Shown in pieces: positions 7,279 to 15,615 of a stretch of 43,424 nucleotides of DNA (position 1 is the first letter of the stretch; each line of letters starts with the position of its first letter). The stretch comes from Paenibacillus sp. oral taxon 786 str. D14 (GTDB lineage Bacteria; Bacillota; Bacilli; Paenibacillales; Paenibacillaceae), in assembly GCF_000159955.1 (NCBI RefSeq), contig NZ_GG695975.1:34431-77854 (forward strand), written 5' to 3'. The notes beneath the pieces were generated by a model. That model was not told the DNA's origin. It made no database searches and saw nothing but the letters and a program-made list of their open reading frames with translations. The translations under genes and the position numbers were made by a program.

Positions 7279-7953
7279 ATGAGTGTATTTCGTCGAGTAC
7301 GAGATATTACGGTAGCTACTCTAAATGAGAAGTTGGAACAATCGCAGGATCCGGTTCGCTTGATCGACCAATTTCTGATAGAAACGCGGCAGGAAATTGC
7401 GGAAGCCGAGAAGCTTCATTATCAATACAGCGGACATGCGAAGCAATTGAAGCAGCAGGTCGATCAAGCCAAGGTCATGCGCGACAAACGTGAGGAACAA
7501 GCGCTGCTTGCTTTGAAAGCAGGCGAGGAGCACTTGGCGAAGCTGGCCCTGCAGGAGAAGATGCTGTACGAGGAAAAGGTTGAGCAATACACCGAGCTGT
7601 ACACGCAAAGCATGGAATCGCTGCAGGAGCTTGAAGCTCAACTCAACGAATTGAAGACCGAATATCAAGTCGTATATAACAAACGGCAGTACTACTACGC
7701 AAGAATGGAGACGCTTCGTTTACAGCAGCGGATGAACCAGCGGATGAACGGTTACGGGATGCAGGATGTGCCGAAGATGTTCCATCGCTTGGAGGACCGG
7801 GTATCCGATATGGAATGGGAAGCCCGCAGCCTGCGCGAATTGCGGAGAGCGGGTTCGGATTTCTTGAACCAAGCCGGCTCCGCCGTTCAATCAACTCTGG
7901 AACAGGAGCTCTCCCGCTTGAAGCAGAAGCTAAATAACCAGCGAGAGGAGTAA
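7279..7953 (+). CDS. pspA: PspA/IM30 (LiaH-like) family protein, first copy
   Basis: PspA-type proteins form ESCRT-III-like coiled-coil assemblies that bind damaged cytoplasmic membrane. The 224-aa product begins with the amphipathic helix expected for the family (MSVFRRVRDITVATLNEKLE) followed by the conserved DPVRLIDQFLIE, then a long Glu/Lys/Gln-rich coiled coil to about residue 145. The C-terminal third (from about 165) has a second helix region, FHRLEDRVSDMEWEARSL. A GGAGGG site lies about 13 nt before the ATG. It shares its layout, but not close sequence, with the second PspA two genes downstream. Position after a LiaI-like gene suggests the LiaH role. Confidence 0.9.
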   Translation: MSVFRRVRDITVATLNEKLEQSQDPVRLIDQFLIETRQEIAEAEKLHYQYSGHAKQLKQQVDQAKVMRDKREEQALLALKAGEEHLAKLALQEKMLYEEKVEQYTELYTQSMESLQELEAQLNELKTEYQVVYNKRQYYYARMETLRLQQRMNQRMNGYGMQDVPKMFHRLEDRVSDMEWEARSLRELRRAGSDFLNQAGSAVQSTLEQELSRLKQKLNNQREE

Positions 7954-7959
7954 GAATCG

Positions 7960-8460
7960 ATGGGAAGACCCTTGTACCGATCCAGACGGGATCGCTGGAT
8001 CAGCGGTTTGATCGGAGGGCTCGGAGAATATTTCGGAATTCACGTCGGCGTGCTCCGGTTGGTCGCTTTTCTTAGCATATTTTTTACCGGCGGGACAACG
8101 ATCTTTATCTACTTCATCGCTACCTTGGTGATCTCCAAGGAGCCATATCAGCCCCACGATCCGTACTATCATGGCGGATGGCCGGGCAGCGGCCCGCATC
8201 CGGGTTACGGCGGTAAACGCCGGGACTTCTACGAGGATCAACGCTTTGGTCCCCGTCCACCGTACGGTAATCCAACCGGCAATACTTACGGAACCCAGCC
8301 GCCGCAATACGGCCCAGGTGCTTCGGGAGCCGGCTTTCAGTCCGCCCCGGGTGCATCCAGTCTGGATTCCATGATGGAAGATATTGAGAAGAAAGCCTTG
8401 AAAAAAGAATTGGAAGAGCTGCGCAAGAAGCTCTCCGAATACGAGAAGGGAGAAGTGTAG
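7960..8460 (+). CDS. PspC-domain membrane protein with Gly/Pro linker and coiled-coil tail
   Basis: The 166-aa protein starts with a PspC domain (residues about 1-60: PLYRSRRDRWISGLIGGLGE, then GIHVGVLRLVAFLSIFFTGG, then FIYFIATLVISKEPY). Next is a Gly/Pro/Tyr/Gln-rich, probably disordered linker (about 65-135). The last 35 residues form a charged coiled coil (MMEDIEKKALKKELEELRKK). In proteobacteria PspC senses membrane stress and contacts PspA. Here the coiled-coil tail, absent from minimal PspC proteins, could bind one of the two flanking PspA proteins (inference). The gene begins 6 bp after pspA-1 and ends 3 bp before pspA-2, so all three are surely co-transcribed. Confidence 0.9.
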   Translation: MGRPLYRSRRDRWISGLIGGLGEYFGIHVGVLRLVAFLSIFFTGGTTIFIYFIATLVISKEPYQPHDPYYHGGWPGSGPHPGYGGKRRDFYEDQRFGPRPPYGNPTGNTYGTQPPQYGPGASGAGFQSAPGASSLDSMMEDIEKKALKKELEELRKKLSEYEKGEV

Positions 8461-8463
8461 ACG

Positions 8464-9165
8464 ATGGGAGTATTCAAGAGAATTAAAGATATTACGAAAG
8501 CGTCTGTAAACGATTTGTTGGATAAGGTGGAAGACCCGATTGTCATGCTGAACCAATACCTGCGCGATATGGAGGCTGAAATTCGCGACGCCGAAGTAAC
8601 GGTGGCGAAGCAAATGGCCAACGAGCGCCGGATGAAGCAACGTCTGGACGAAGCGATCCGCATCTCTGCACAGCGGGAGGCTCAAGCTGAGCTTGCACTC
8701 CGCAATGGGCAGGAGGAAGTTGCCCGCAAAATGCTGGAGGAGAAAATCCATTACGACCAAAAGCAAACGGAATTCGCCGAGCTGCACGCGCAAGCTGAAG
8801 CTCATGCTGCCGAACTCAAACAGCAGCTGCACGATATGAAAGACGAGTTCTATAAACTGCGCAACAAACGGAACGAGCTGGTGAGCCGCGCGCAAATGGC
8901 GAAAGCTAGAAAGCAAATGTCGCAAATCAGCACGCTGCATACGATCGAAAGCGGCAACGCTTCGCTCGGATTCCACCGGATGGAAGAGAAGATCATGCAA
9001 CTGGAAGCGGAAGCCGAAGTCGCCGGCATGGTTTATCGCGGAACATCGCCTTCCACTTACATCAGCCCGGCAGATGCCGAGAAGCAGCTGAAAGTGGATG
9101 CGCAGCTTGAAGCGCTGAAAGCAAAATTGAACCCGTCCGCAGCTCGCGAAGAAGACAAGGAATAA
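8464..9165 (+). CDS. pspA: PspA/IM30 family protein, second copy
   Basis: The 233-aa product is a second PspA-family coiled-coil protein. It begins [20 protein letters not shown] followed by [20 protein letters not shown], the canonical PspA N-terminus and closer to classical PspA/YdjF than the first copy. A long Ala/Glu/Lys/Gln coiled coil runs to about residue 150, followed by [20 protein letters not shown] and an Ala/Glu-rich C-terminus. It starts 3 bp after the PspC-domain gene. A terminator hairpin 42 bp after the stop separates it from liaF. Two PspA paralogues flanking PspC in one operon suggest hetero-oligomers or two membrane-stress responses. Confidence 0.92.
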   Translation: MGVFKRIKDITKASVNDLLDKVEDPIVMLNQYLRDMEAEIRDAEVTVAKQMANERRMKQRLDEAIRISAQREAQAELALRNGQEEVARKMLEEKIHYDQKQTEFAELHAQAEAHAAELKQQLHDMKDEFYKLRNKRNELVSRAQMAKARKQMSQISTLHTIESGNASLGFHRMEEKIMQLEAEAEVAGMVYRGTSPSTYISPADAEKQLKVDAQLEALKAKLNPSAAREEDKE

Positions 9166-9207
9166 CTACACGTCCGCTGGACATTGTGATATTCTAAATA
9201 CTGGTGA

Positions 9208-9246
9208 AGCCATACGGTATGGGAGGCCATGCCGTTATGGCTTTTT
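9208..9246 (+). terminator. intrinsic terminator between pspA-2 and liaF
   Basis: AGCCATA (9208-9214) pairs with TATGGCT (9236-9242), and the inner ATGG/CCAT segments extend the stem; TTTTT follows (9242-9246). It would cut transcription before liaF so that effector genes are made in excess of the liaFSR regulators. Bacillus subtilis has the same arrangement after liaIH. Confidence 0.8.
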
Positions 9247-9279
9247 ACGACTCTATGAACCTGCAGGGAGGTGCGGCAC

Positions 9280-9930
9280 ATGGATACACGGAAAAGGTTC
9301 TTAGCCATCGGCTTAATCGCATTTGGCTTACTGTTGATTTTCGGGAAGTGGCTGAGTTTCTTTACCATTGTCGCCCTCTTTTTGCTTGGGTTCGGCATAT
9401 ATAAAATCCGGCAAGGGGAACAGGTCAAGACCGGCTATATCTTGATGGCGGTCGGCAGCGGACTCATCCTGCTGGACCATTTTATGCTGATCCTGGCGAT
9501 TCTGATGATCTCGCTGGGGTACTACTACGCGAAAGTTCGCAAAACCCAACCGCAAGGCAATTACGTGCAGAAGCAAAACATCACCTCCAGCATCCGCTGG
9601 GACCGCGATCCGTGGAACTTGCGGAACACAAGCATGTGGCATGTGCTTGGCGAGCTTGACATCGATTTATCGCTGGCGATGATGGAAGGTGGGCATAACG
9701 TCCTCATGTTTCAAGGGATTGTCGGGGACGTGGATTTAGTGATTCCGGAGGATTACGGCGTGGAGATCGAAGCGTTTGTCCTGTTCGGACAAATCGATTT
9801 CAGCCACGACAAAGAGACGGGCATGCTCAATCGGTTATATTGGAAGTCGCCGAACTACGAGGTCCGTGACCAAAAAGTGAAAATCATCATTTCCTATCTT
9901 GTAGGAGATGTCGATATACGATTACTTTAG
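9280..9930 (+). CDS. liaF: LiaF-like membrane inhibitor of LiaS
   Basis: The 216-aa product has four hydrophobic segments in the first 85 residues (FLAIGLIAFGLLLIFGK, FFTIVALFLLGFGIYKI, GYILMAVGSGLILLDHF, LILAILMISLGYYYAK). A C-terminal LiaF/DUF2154-type beta-rich domain follows, with GELDIDLSLAMMEGGHNVL, FQGIVGDVDLVIPEDYGVEI and the terminal VGDVDIRLL. In Bacillus LiaF keeps LiaS inactive in the absence of envelope stress, and its position just before liaS-liaR fits. I start at ATG 9280: GGAGG (9268-9272) is 7 nt upstream, while the in-frame GTG at 9271 overlaps that site. Confidence 0.92.
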   Translation: MDTRKRFLAIGLIAFGLLLIFGKWLSFFTIVALFLLGFGIYKIRQGEQVKTGYILMAVGSGLILLDHFMLILAILMISLGYYYAKVRKTQPQGNYVQKQNITSSIRWDRDPWNLRNTSMWHVLGELDIDLSLAMMEGGHNVLMFQGIVGDVDLVIPEDYGVEIEAFVLFGQIDFSHDKETGMLNRLYWKSPNYEVRDQKVKIIISYLVGDVDIRLL

Positions 9931-9948
9931 ACAGGAGGAACGTCCCGC

Positions 9949-11031
9949 ATGAAATCGAAAAAGCCGAGCAACATGGTCTCCCGCAGCATGCGCGGAGGGA
10001 TTCTCCTGTCTGTTATTACGATGGCAGCCACCATTTATGTGATGTATACATACGGGTATTTTCAACCCCAACCGTCCTGGAGGACGGTCATCCAAGCCGG
10101 CATGACGCTGCTGTCGCTGCTTCTCATCATCGGCGCAGCTTTCGGCTTCTTTCTGGGGTATCGTCCCAAACGACAGATCGACGGTTTACGTGAAGCCTTG
10201 CTGCAATGGGAGAAAGGCAATCAAACCGGGAGCGTTCCCAAGCTCGGCGAAGACGAACTGGGCCGACTGGCAGAGCAGCTGGAGCGGATCGGCAAACGCT
10301 GGGAGGAGCAGGTGTCCTCGCTGCAGCGGTTATCCACGCACAACGCCCAGTTGGCCGAGCAAGCCCGGGTATCGGCGATCGTGGAGGAGCGGCAGAGGCT
10401 GGCCCGCGAATTGCATGACGCCGTATCCCAGCAGCTGTTTGCCATCTCGATGACGGCTACGGCTGTGGGACGTACGCTGGAGAAGGATTTCGACAAAGCG
10501 CAGCGCCAGGTCGAGCTCATTGAGGAGATGGCTTCGGTGGCACAGTCCGAAATGCGCGCGCTGCTGTTGCATTTGCGTCCGGTCTATCTTGAAGGCAAGG
10601 AATTGTCGCAGGGCTTAAGCGATTTGGTTAAAGAGCTGAAGACGAAGGTGCCGATGGATTTAACCTTGGAAATCGACGAGGATTTGAATTTAGGCAAAGG
10701 AATTGAAAACCATCTGTTCCGTATCATTCAGGAAGCGATGTCCAATACGCTGCGCCACGCCAAGGCGGACAAGATGGAGATACGAATTCACCACCGAGGC
10801 GAGGCGGTCAAGGTGACGCTGCGCGACAACGGGATCGGCTTCGAGTTGGATGACAAGAAGCAAGCATCCTATGGCTTGTCAACGATGCAGGAACGCATTC
10901 ACGAGATCGGCGGATCGATTCAGTTTATCACTGCGCCCGGCAAAGGGACGCGCATTGAGATATCCGTTCCACTAATTCATGAAGAAAGTGGGGATGAAGG
11001 CAGTCATGGAGATGGAAGACAAGGAGATTAA
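9949..11031 (+). CDS. liaS: LiaS-like sensor histidine kinase (HisKA_3 type)
   Basis: The 360-aa kinase has two membrane helices (about residues 18-37 and 48-70) separated by only a short extracellular loop, the 'intramembrane-sensing' layout. A HAMP-like linker follows, then the HisKA_3 dimerisation domain with the phosphoacceptor His156 in [12 protein letters not shown]. The ATPase domain follows with an N box ([14 protein letters not shown], about 258-271) and a G box (DNGIGF, 293-298). It should phosphorylate the LiaR protein encoded next in response to cell-wall antibiotics or membrane damage. AGGAGG lies about 10 nt before the ATG. The 3' end overlaps liaR. Confidence 0.93.
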   Translation: MKSKKPSNMVSRSMRGGILLSVITMAATIYVMYTYGYFQPQPSWRTVIQAGMTLLSLLLIIGAAFGFFLGYRPKRQIDGLREALLQWEKGNQTGSVPKLGEDELGRLAEQLERIGKRWEEQVSSLQRLSTHNAQLAEQARVSAIVEERQRLARELHDAVSQQLFAISMTATAVGRTLEKDFDKAQRQVELIEEMASVAQSEMRALLLHLRPVYLEGKELSQGLSDLVKELKTKVPMDLTLEIDEDLNLGKGIENHLFRIIQEAMSNTLRHAKADKMEIRIHHRGEAVKVTLRDNGIGFELDDKKQASYGLSTMQERIHEIGGSIQFITAPGKGTRIEISVPLIHEESGDEGSHGDGRQGD

Positions 11032-11659
11032 AGTACTGCTTGTGGATGATCATGAGATGGTCAGAATTGGTCTGGCGGCGGTGCTGGGCACGGAAGAAGG
11101 AATCGAGGTCGTTGGCGAGGCCAGCAGCGGCGAGGAAGGAATTCGCCTGGCGCAGGAGTACCGGCCCGATGTTGTGCTGATGGACTTGGTGATGGAAGGC
11201 ATGGACGGCATCGAAGCGACTCGTCAGCTGCTTGCGTTGCATCCGGACTGTAAAGTCATCGTGCTCACCAGCTATCTTGATGATGAGAAGATGTATCCCG
11301 TGATTGAAGCCGGGGCGTTCAGCTATTTGCTGAAAACGTCGCGCGCTTTCGAGATCGCTGAGGCGATTCGCGCAGCAGCCCGCGGCCAATCGGTATTGGA
11401 GTCGCAGGTCGCTTCCAAGATGATGAACCGGTTCCGCCAACCAAAGGTGGAGGCTCCGGCTCACGAAGAGCTGACCGAGCGCGAAATGGACGTTCTGCGT
11501 TTGCTGGCTCAAGGGAAATCGAATCAGGATATCGCCGACGAGCTGATCATCGGGATCAAAACGGTGAAATTCCATGTCACCAATATTTTAGCGAAGCTTG
11601 GCGTAGAGGACCGCACGCAGGCGGCTATTTACGCATACAAAAACGGGTTGGCGGAGTGA
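11006..11659 (+). CDS. liaR: LiaR-like response regulator (NarL/FixJ family)
   Basis: The 217-aa regulator has a receiver domain (acidic pocket Asp14-Asp15, phosphoacceptor Asp60 in [13 protein letters not shown], Lys110 in YLLKTS) and a C-terminal LuxR-type helix-turn-helix (about 155-217: [20 protein letters not shown]). It is the cognate partner of LiaS and probably activates the upstream lia/psp promoter. The frame is open from ATG 10979, but that start has no ribosome-binding site. ATG 11006 has GAAGG 5 nt upstream and gives the usual family length, so I chose it. The gene overlaps liaS by about 26 bp. The main uncertainty is the exact start. Confidence 0.93.
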   Translation: MEMEDKEIKVLLVDDHEMVRIGLAAVLGTEEGIEVVGEASSGEEGIRLAQEYRPDVVLMDLVMEGMDGIEATRQLLALHPDCKVIVLTSYLDDEKMYPVIEAGAFSYLLKTSRAFEIAEAIRAAARGQSVLESQVASKMMNRFRQPKVEAPAHEELTEREMDVLRLLAQGKSNQDIADELIIGIKTVKFHVTNILAKLGVEDRTQAAIYAYKNGLAE

Positions 11660-11732
11660 ATTTCTGCCAAACCGTTTTCTTAAGATATCAGAAAGTATAA
11701 ACTTCGGGGCATTGGCATCCTGATATCGCAAG

Positions 11733-11754
11733 AAAAAACTTCCGCTAAACGCGG
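11733..11754 (-). terminator. terminator of the ger operon
   Basis: On the minus strand CCGC-GTTTA-GCGG is followed by AAGTTTTTTC. The stem is only 4 bp, but the T-run and its place about 40 bp after gerAC fit a terminator. Confidence 0.5.
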
Positions 11755-11772
11755 TCTGTCTACTTTGAATGT

Positions 11773-11790
11773 ACGTCGATAGACGTTTTT
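11773..11790 (+). terminator. terminator of liaR
   Basis: ACGTC (11773-11777), loop GATA, and GACGT (11782-11786) are followed by a T-run to 11790. It closes the lia operon where it converges with the ger genes. Confidence 0.65.
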
Positions 11791-11794
11791 CTTA

Positions 11795-12937
11795 TTAGTT
11801 CAACAAGTTATAGGCTGAGGAGTGAACGAGGGTCACCTCGGCCTGGACCTGATCCAATTCCATGATGGAAATCAGGGACTTTCCTTGGGAACGGAGCTGC
11901 TTCCACCGCGCCTGGTCATAGCGGTAGAGCTTCTCTTCCAGATTGTATAGGTCGATATGGCGAGCCTTCGCAATGTCGAAGGAACGCCTGATTTCGCGTT
12001 CGATGGTCTCTTCGGCCAAGGCACGGAGCCGGGCGGCGGCAATCCCGCCTCCCGCCCCTACCTCCGTGATATAGGCTTTGGCGCGCACGTTCAAATTGAT
12101 CCGAATGGGGTCACTACCCGCGCCGATTTGTACGTCCGGATCGCGATGCGCGATATTGATCGTCACCGGGGATCCATCCTCTAAGGATAAAGGCAACGGA
12201 AAGCTGATCATTCTGTGGAATGCCACGTATCTCGCCCCCTGAAGCATTGCCGGGTCAACTTGTCCACGGTTGCGGCCTTGTGCGATGGCATATGCGCCGA
12301 CGAGCTTGATTTGAGGAATAGGTTTGCCCTCCCCCTTCCAAACCTCGTCAGTCCAGCTGATCAGAGGTAACAGCCTCGTCACCGCAGGCTCCTTCACCCC
12401 GTCCATCAGCTTGATGAGCCGAATGGGCTCGACGAAAGAATAGAGTTTAAATAATTCTTCGGGTTCAAGCAGCCCCGAATTCAGCACCGACTCATTCAGA
12501 AGGGAGATGCTCGCAAACACATCGGGAATTTGCTTGTCGGTGCCAAACACCCAAGGCGTGTACCGAAGATCACGGGTTTGGATCAAGCCGTTGACGGCTT
12601 CCGGCAAATGCTTGTCCAGCAGCGCTTTGGAGAAGATGATCGTTCGGACATGCGTCCAGGACGTCCGTTGCTGCGAGGCGGGGTAGAGCGAAATCAAAGC
12701 CTCGTCGATCGTCTTCCCCTCGCCTTTTCCGATCCAAACCTTCCCGTTTCCGGTTTCAACCGCCCCCTCTTGTTTAGCAATCTCTGCAAAATCCAGCAAC
12801 TGGGCATAAATGATGAAACGGCCATCCGCATAATCGACACCCAATGCGGTGATAAAATTGATATTTTGCGCCTCTTTCATATCCCAACAGCCCGTCAGCA
12901 GCAGGATCAGCGCAAGGAAAGCCCGGATCGCTCTCAA
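11795..12937 (-). CDS. Ger(x)C-family spore germination lipoprotein
   Basis: The 380-aa product is the C subunit of a GerA-type germinant receptor, a lipoprotein of the spore inner membrane. It has a lipoprotein signal with lipobox LLTGC (Cys17) followed by WDMKEAQNINFITALGVDY, the hallmark 'CWDxxEI..' opening of the family. The rest follows the Ger(x)C pattern (ALISLYPASQQRTSWTHVRT, then LRYTPWVFG). The TTG start overlaps the gerAA stop (TTGA) and has AAGGAGG 9 nt upstream. It appears complete, although the A and B genes of the operon look damaged, so whether it still contributes to a receptor is uncertain. Confidence 0.9.
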   Translation of the reverse strand: MRAIRAFLALILLLTGCWDMKEAQNINFITALGVDYADGRFIIYAQLLDFAEIAKQEGAVETGNGKVWIGKGEGKTIDEALISLYPASQQRTSWTHVRTIIFSKALLDKHLPEAVNGLIQTRDLRYTPWVFGTDKQIPDVFASISLLNESVLNSGLLEPEELFKLYSFVEPIRLIKLMDGVKEPAVTRLLPLISWTDEVWKGEGKPIPQIKLVGAYAIAQGRNRGQVDPAMLQGARYVAFHRMISFPLPLSLEDGSPVTINIAHRDPDVQIGAGSDPIRINLNVRAKAYITEVGAGGGIAAARLRALAEETIEREIRRSFDIAKARHIDLYNLEEKLYRYDQARWKQLRSQGKSLISIMELDQVQAEVTLVHSSAYNLLN

Positions 12938-14310
12938 GGCTTGTCCCTCCTTGCCGTTTGATCCAGCGGATGCAGAATGCGGGGCCGCCTCTTCACGGAT
13001 TTCGACGGCTTCTTCAGGACCGCTTCGGCAAAGTCGCTTTTGACGAACGGGGAAAATGGCGATAGATAAGGCACGCCATAGGACTCTAATGAGGCAAGGT
13101 AAAGGATTAGACCGATAAAACCGATCAGGAACCCGAACATCCCAAAGATGGAGGACAACAGCAAAATCACGATGCGAAGTTGGGCTGTCGTACCGCTTAA
13201 CGTCTGATTCTCTAAGGTCGAACTGGCGACGATGGCGATCGCCACGGCGACGATGATGGTCGGCGAGGTGATCCCGGCGCGGATGGCGGCATCTCCGATA
13301 ATCAGGCCGCCTACGACCGTTATCGTTTGTCCCATGGCATGGGGTAATCTTTTGCCTGCCTCGTTAAAGATCTCGAACAGAAACAGCATGACGAAGGTTT
13401 CAAACGGGACCGGAAACGGCAAGCCATGCCTCGATTTGCTGATGGTTGCCAGCAGCGGGACGGGGATTTGCTCCAGATTAAAACTGGTTAACGCGACATA
13501 GAAGCCCGGGAGAAACAGCCCGACGGTCAGTCCGATGAGTCTGAGCACTTTTTGCACGGACACGATGTAATAAGGGGTGTTGGCATCCTCTGGAGAAATC
13601 AGCAGATTCATCAAGGTCACAGGAGCAACGATGGCGATCGGATTCTCATCGGCCAACACGGCAAATCGGCCCGCCAGCAGGGCATCGACAACGTAGTCCG
13701 GTCTCCCCGAGTAATCGGTCAGCGGGAATAAGGCTCGTTTATGCGCTCCCTTCACGACGGATTCGATATACGAGGTGCCGATAATTGCATCGGTGTCAAT
13801 CTCGTACAATCGCTTTCGAGCCTCTGCGAGAATGTCCGGGTTAATAACATCTTGAATATAAAAAAGCGCAATGCGCGTTTCCCCCCGCGTCCCTTTGATG
13901 ATCTCTTCCACCCCCAGGGAAGCGGTCCGCAGCCGTTTTCGAATCAACCCGATGTTGGTCGTCAGGTTTTCAGTAAAGCCGTCACGGGCTCCCTTGACGG
14001 CCGATTCCGTACTGGCTTCTTCGGGGGAACGGCCTGGCGGGTTCGAAATATCGCAACTGAAGAAAGTCTGGTTGTATTCAAAATAAAGGACCAGCTTGCC
14101 GGAGTAGACTTGAAGAGTAAGACGATGCAGCAAGTCCGGCCCTTCGATCCGGTTTAACGGCAAATAGGGATTGGCTCCGAACGCCTCGATTCCGATATTG
14201 GCCTGTTCCCGACACAGTTCAGCAAGCCGCGGATAGACCACCTCGCTCAACTGTTTCAAATCCGTCATCGGCTCACAATAGATTAAGGTGATCGAACGCC
14301 CCGGCTCCAT
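12934..14310 (-). CDS. GerA-family germinant receptor A subunit, N-terminally shortened
   Basis: From ATG 14310 the product has 458 aa. It contains the GerAA core: LTTNIGLIRKRLRT, IVAPVTLMNLLISPEDANTP, then about five membrane helices with PFPVPFETFVMLFLFEIFNE and GLIIGDAAIRAGITSPT, and a SPFSPF C-terminal motif. Homologous sequence continues in frame upstream of the ATG (FQTSSDVKLRPFAAG, 14355-14311) to a TGA at 14376-14374, but contains no good start and no ribosome-binding site. The natural N-terminus is therefore missing. The sequence just upstream is the front part of a gerAB gene in another frame, so a deletion has probably removed the gerAB end and the gerAA start. It may be poorly translated or inactive. 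Confidence 0.85.
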   Translation of the reverse strand: MEPGRSITLIYCEPMTDLKQLSEVVYPRLAELCREQANIGIEAFGANPYLPLNRIEGPDLLHRLTLQVYSGKLVLYFEYNQTFFSCDISNPPGRSPEEASTESAVKGARDGFTENLTTNIGLIRKRLRTASLGVEEIIKGTRGETRIALFYIQDVINPDILAEARKRLYEIDTDAIIGTSYIESVVKGAHKRALFPLTDYSGRPDYVVDALLAGRFAVLADENPIAIVAPVTLMNLLISPEDANTPYYIVSVQKVLRLIGLTVGLFLPGFYVALTSFNLEQIPVPLLATISKSRHGLPFPVPFETFVMLFLFEIFNEAGKRLPHAMGQTITVVGGLIIGDAAIRAGITSPTIIVAVAIAIVASSTLENQTLSGTTAQLRIVILLLSSIFGMFGFLIGFIGLILYLASLESYGVPYLSPFSPFVKSDFAEAVLKKPSKSVKRRPRILHPLDQTARRDKP

Positions 14311-14719
14311 CCCGGCAGCAAACGGGCGAAGCTTGACGTCGGAGGAAGTCTGGAAATATTGGATCAGGAAACGTCACCTTCATCCACATTACGGTATCAT
14401 ATAAACTGAACCACGCCGTAGCGAAGAAGAACGCTGTCATCGCCCATTGAAACCCAAAAGCAGGAATTCGGCCCAGCCGATGGCGAATCCATTCGGGAAG
14501 AGGTTGGGTTCCAATCCGGGACGAAGTGTAACGAATGAGGCAGACCACAAGTGCAAATGGCACGGCGGACAGTAGCACGGAAAACCAGGCATCCCGTTTG
14601 GCGATTTGCAGCAAGGCCGGGATGATGAAGACATGGTTTATGAGTCCGAGGGCCAACATCAACGTCATGATAGCCTGAAAATTCGTAGCTTTCGGCGAGC
14701 GGATTATAAGCTTCCCCAT
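14273..14719 (-). pseudogene. gerAB remnant (germinant receptor B subunit, 5' third only)
   Basis: From ATG 14719 about 120 residues read as the start of a GerAB/amino-acid-permease-like protein: IMTLMLALGLINHVFIIPAL, then FSVLLSAVPFALVVCLI, GTQPLPEWIRHRLGR and FATAWFSLYDTVMWMKVTF. Family members have about 365 aa in ten helices. Here the similarity stops near 14355 and the frame runs on through unrelated residues, out of phase with gerAA, to a stop at 14273. About two thirds of the gene is missing. The simplest reading is a deletion of roughly 0.8-0.9 kb between the gerAB middle and the gerAA front. The ATG has only a weak ribosome-binding site. Confidence 0.7.
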
Positions 14720-14775
14720 CCTGATAGGTTTTGGCTCTATACATTGAGTTATTATTCGCAGAGGAGGCGCGTGAC

Positions 14776-15588
14776 ATGCAAAACCGCAAGTTATGGAGTA
14801 TTGGGTTGTTGATCCTCGTTTGCGCGATGCTGCTGGTCGGCCTGCAACGGATCCAAGCGACTGAGCAAGAAGCGGCCGTTCCAGATTCACTGAAAGACGC
14901 GGAGCAGCAGTTGGACGCGCTGGTTGCGATAGGCAGGGCCGTAACGTCGGATCCGTTTCGGATGACACTGAAATGGCAAGGTGAATGGAACTCGCTGCTT
15001 TCCGCAGAGGAAGCGGCCGGGGTGTTAGCCAGCCGGTTGGGGCTGTCGAATCCGGAGGCGGGGACTGTTCAAGGGCGGACGGTTTATGAGTCCCAAGGTC
15101 AGATCGAGGGGATTCGCGCCGAGCTGGAGCTGATCACACTGGAAGAGGGCAAGAATTATGCGATGCTTCGCTTGGAGGCCGCCGGCGGGGATCCGGCGAT
15201 ATGGGAGCAACTTCAGGAAGCCCAACGGATGGCTGGGGAATCGCTGGCAGATGAAGGCGTCGATACGCGATGGAATGCAGCAATACAGGGGATGGCCTGG
15301 CCCGCATCCGTTACAGATGAGGGGACGGACTCCGGTGAACCCGTGCTCGTCGCGACGCTTGACCGCTTGGAATCGCAAATTGAGCGATCCGCCAAACTGA
15401 AGTTGAAGCAAGTCGAAGCGTTTGGGGACGAAGGGACGGCCAGCCGCACGTATCGGGTGGATCCCTTGCCGATCACCGTCCTCAGCGGCGATCATCACGT
15501 GGCATTGCAGATGGCTGTCCATCGCAACAGCGGCACCGGGATGGATGAGATTACGATCGGTACGCCGCTGCTAACCGTAGAATATTAG
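14776..15588 (+). CDS. ywmB: YwmB-family (TATA-box-binding-protein-like fold) protein
   Basis: The 270-aa product has an N-terminal signal or anchor (NRKLWSIGLLILVCAMLLVG, residues 3-22) and then an extracytoplasmic domain. Central features such as WQGEWNSLLSAEEAAGVLAS, VYESQGQIEGIRAELELIT and the closing MDEITIGTPLLTVEY match YwmB, a small family of unknown function common in spore-formers. I start at ATG 14776, 9 nt after GAGGAGG; the frame is open to 14731 but that extension has no ribosome-binding site. It diverges from the gerAB remnant with only 56 bp between starts. Confidence 0.75.
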   Translation: MQNRKLWSIGLLILVCAMLLVGLQRIQATEQEAAVPDSLKDAEQQLDALVAIGRAVTSDPFRMTLKWQGEWNSLLSAEEAAGVLASRLGLSNPEAGTVQGRTVYESQGQIEGIRAELELITLEEGKNYAMLRLEAAGGDPAIWEQLQEAQRMAGESLADEGVDTRWNAAIQGMAWPASVTDEGTDSGEPVLVATLDRLESQIERSAKLKLKQVEAFGDEGTASRTYRVDPLPITVLSGDHHVALQMAVHRNSGTGMDEITIGTPLLTVEY

Positions 15589-15615
15589 AGATCGTGAAGG
15601 AGGCAACGGGGACTC

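Noticed and set aside
7930..9000. 356-codon minus-strand ORF across pspC and pspA-2
   Set aside because: It is an antisense shadow of two well-supported PspC/PspA genes and has no recognisable features.
9172..9182. GTCCGCTGGAC palindrome just after pspA-2, considered as a second LiaR site
   Set aside because: It is short, differs from the dyad at 6810-6827, and no promoter follows at a suitable distance.
11684..11727. Inverted GATATCAG/CTGATATC pair after liaR
   Set aside because: The loop is long and no T-run follows; the nearby hairpins at 11733 and 11773 are better terminators.
14776..14968. N-terminal extension of the gerAB frame up to 14968
   Set aside because: It lies antisense within ywmB and its residues are low-complexity, unlike GerAB; homology starts at ATG 14719.
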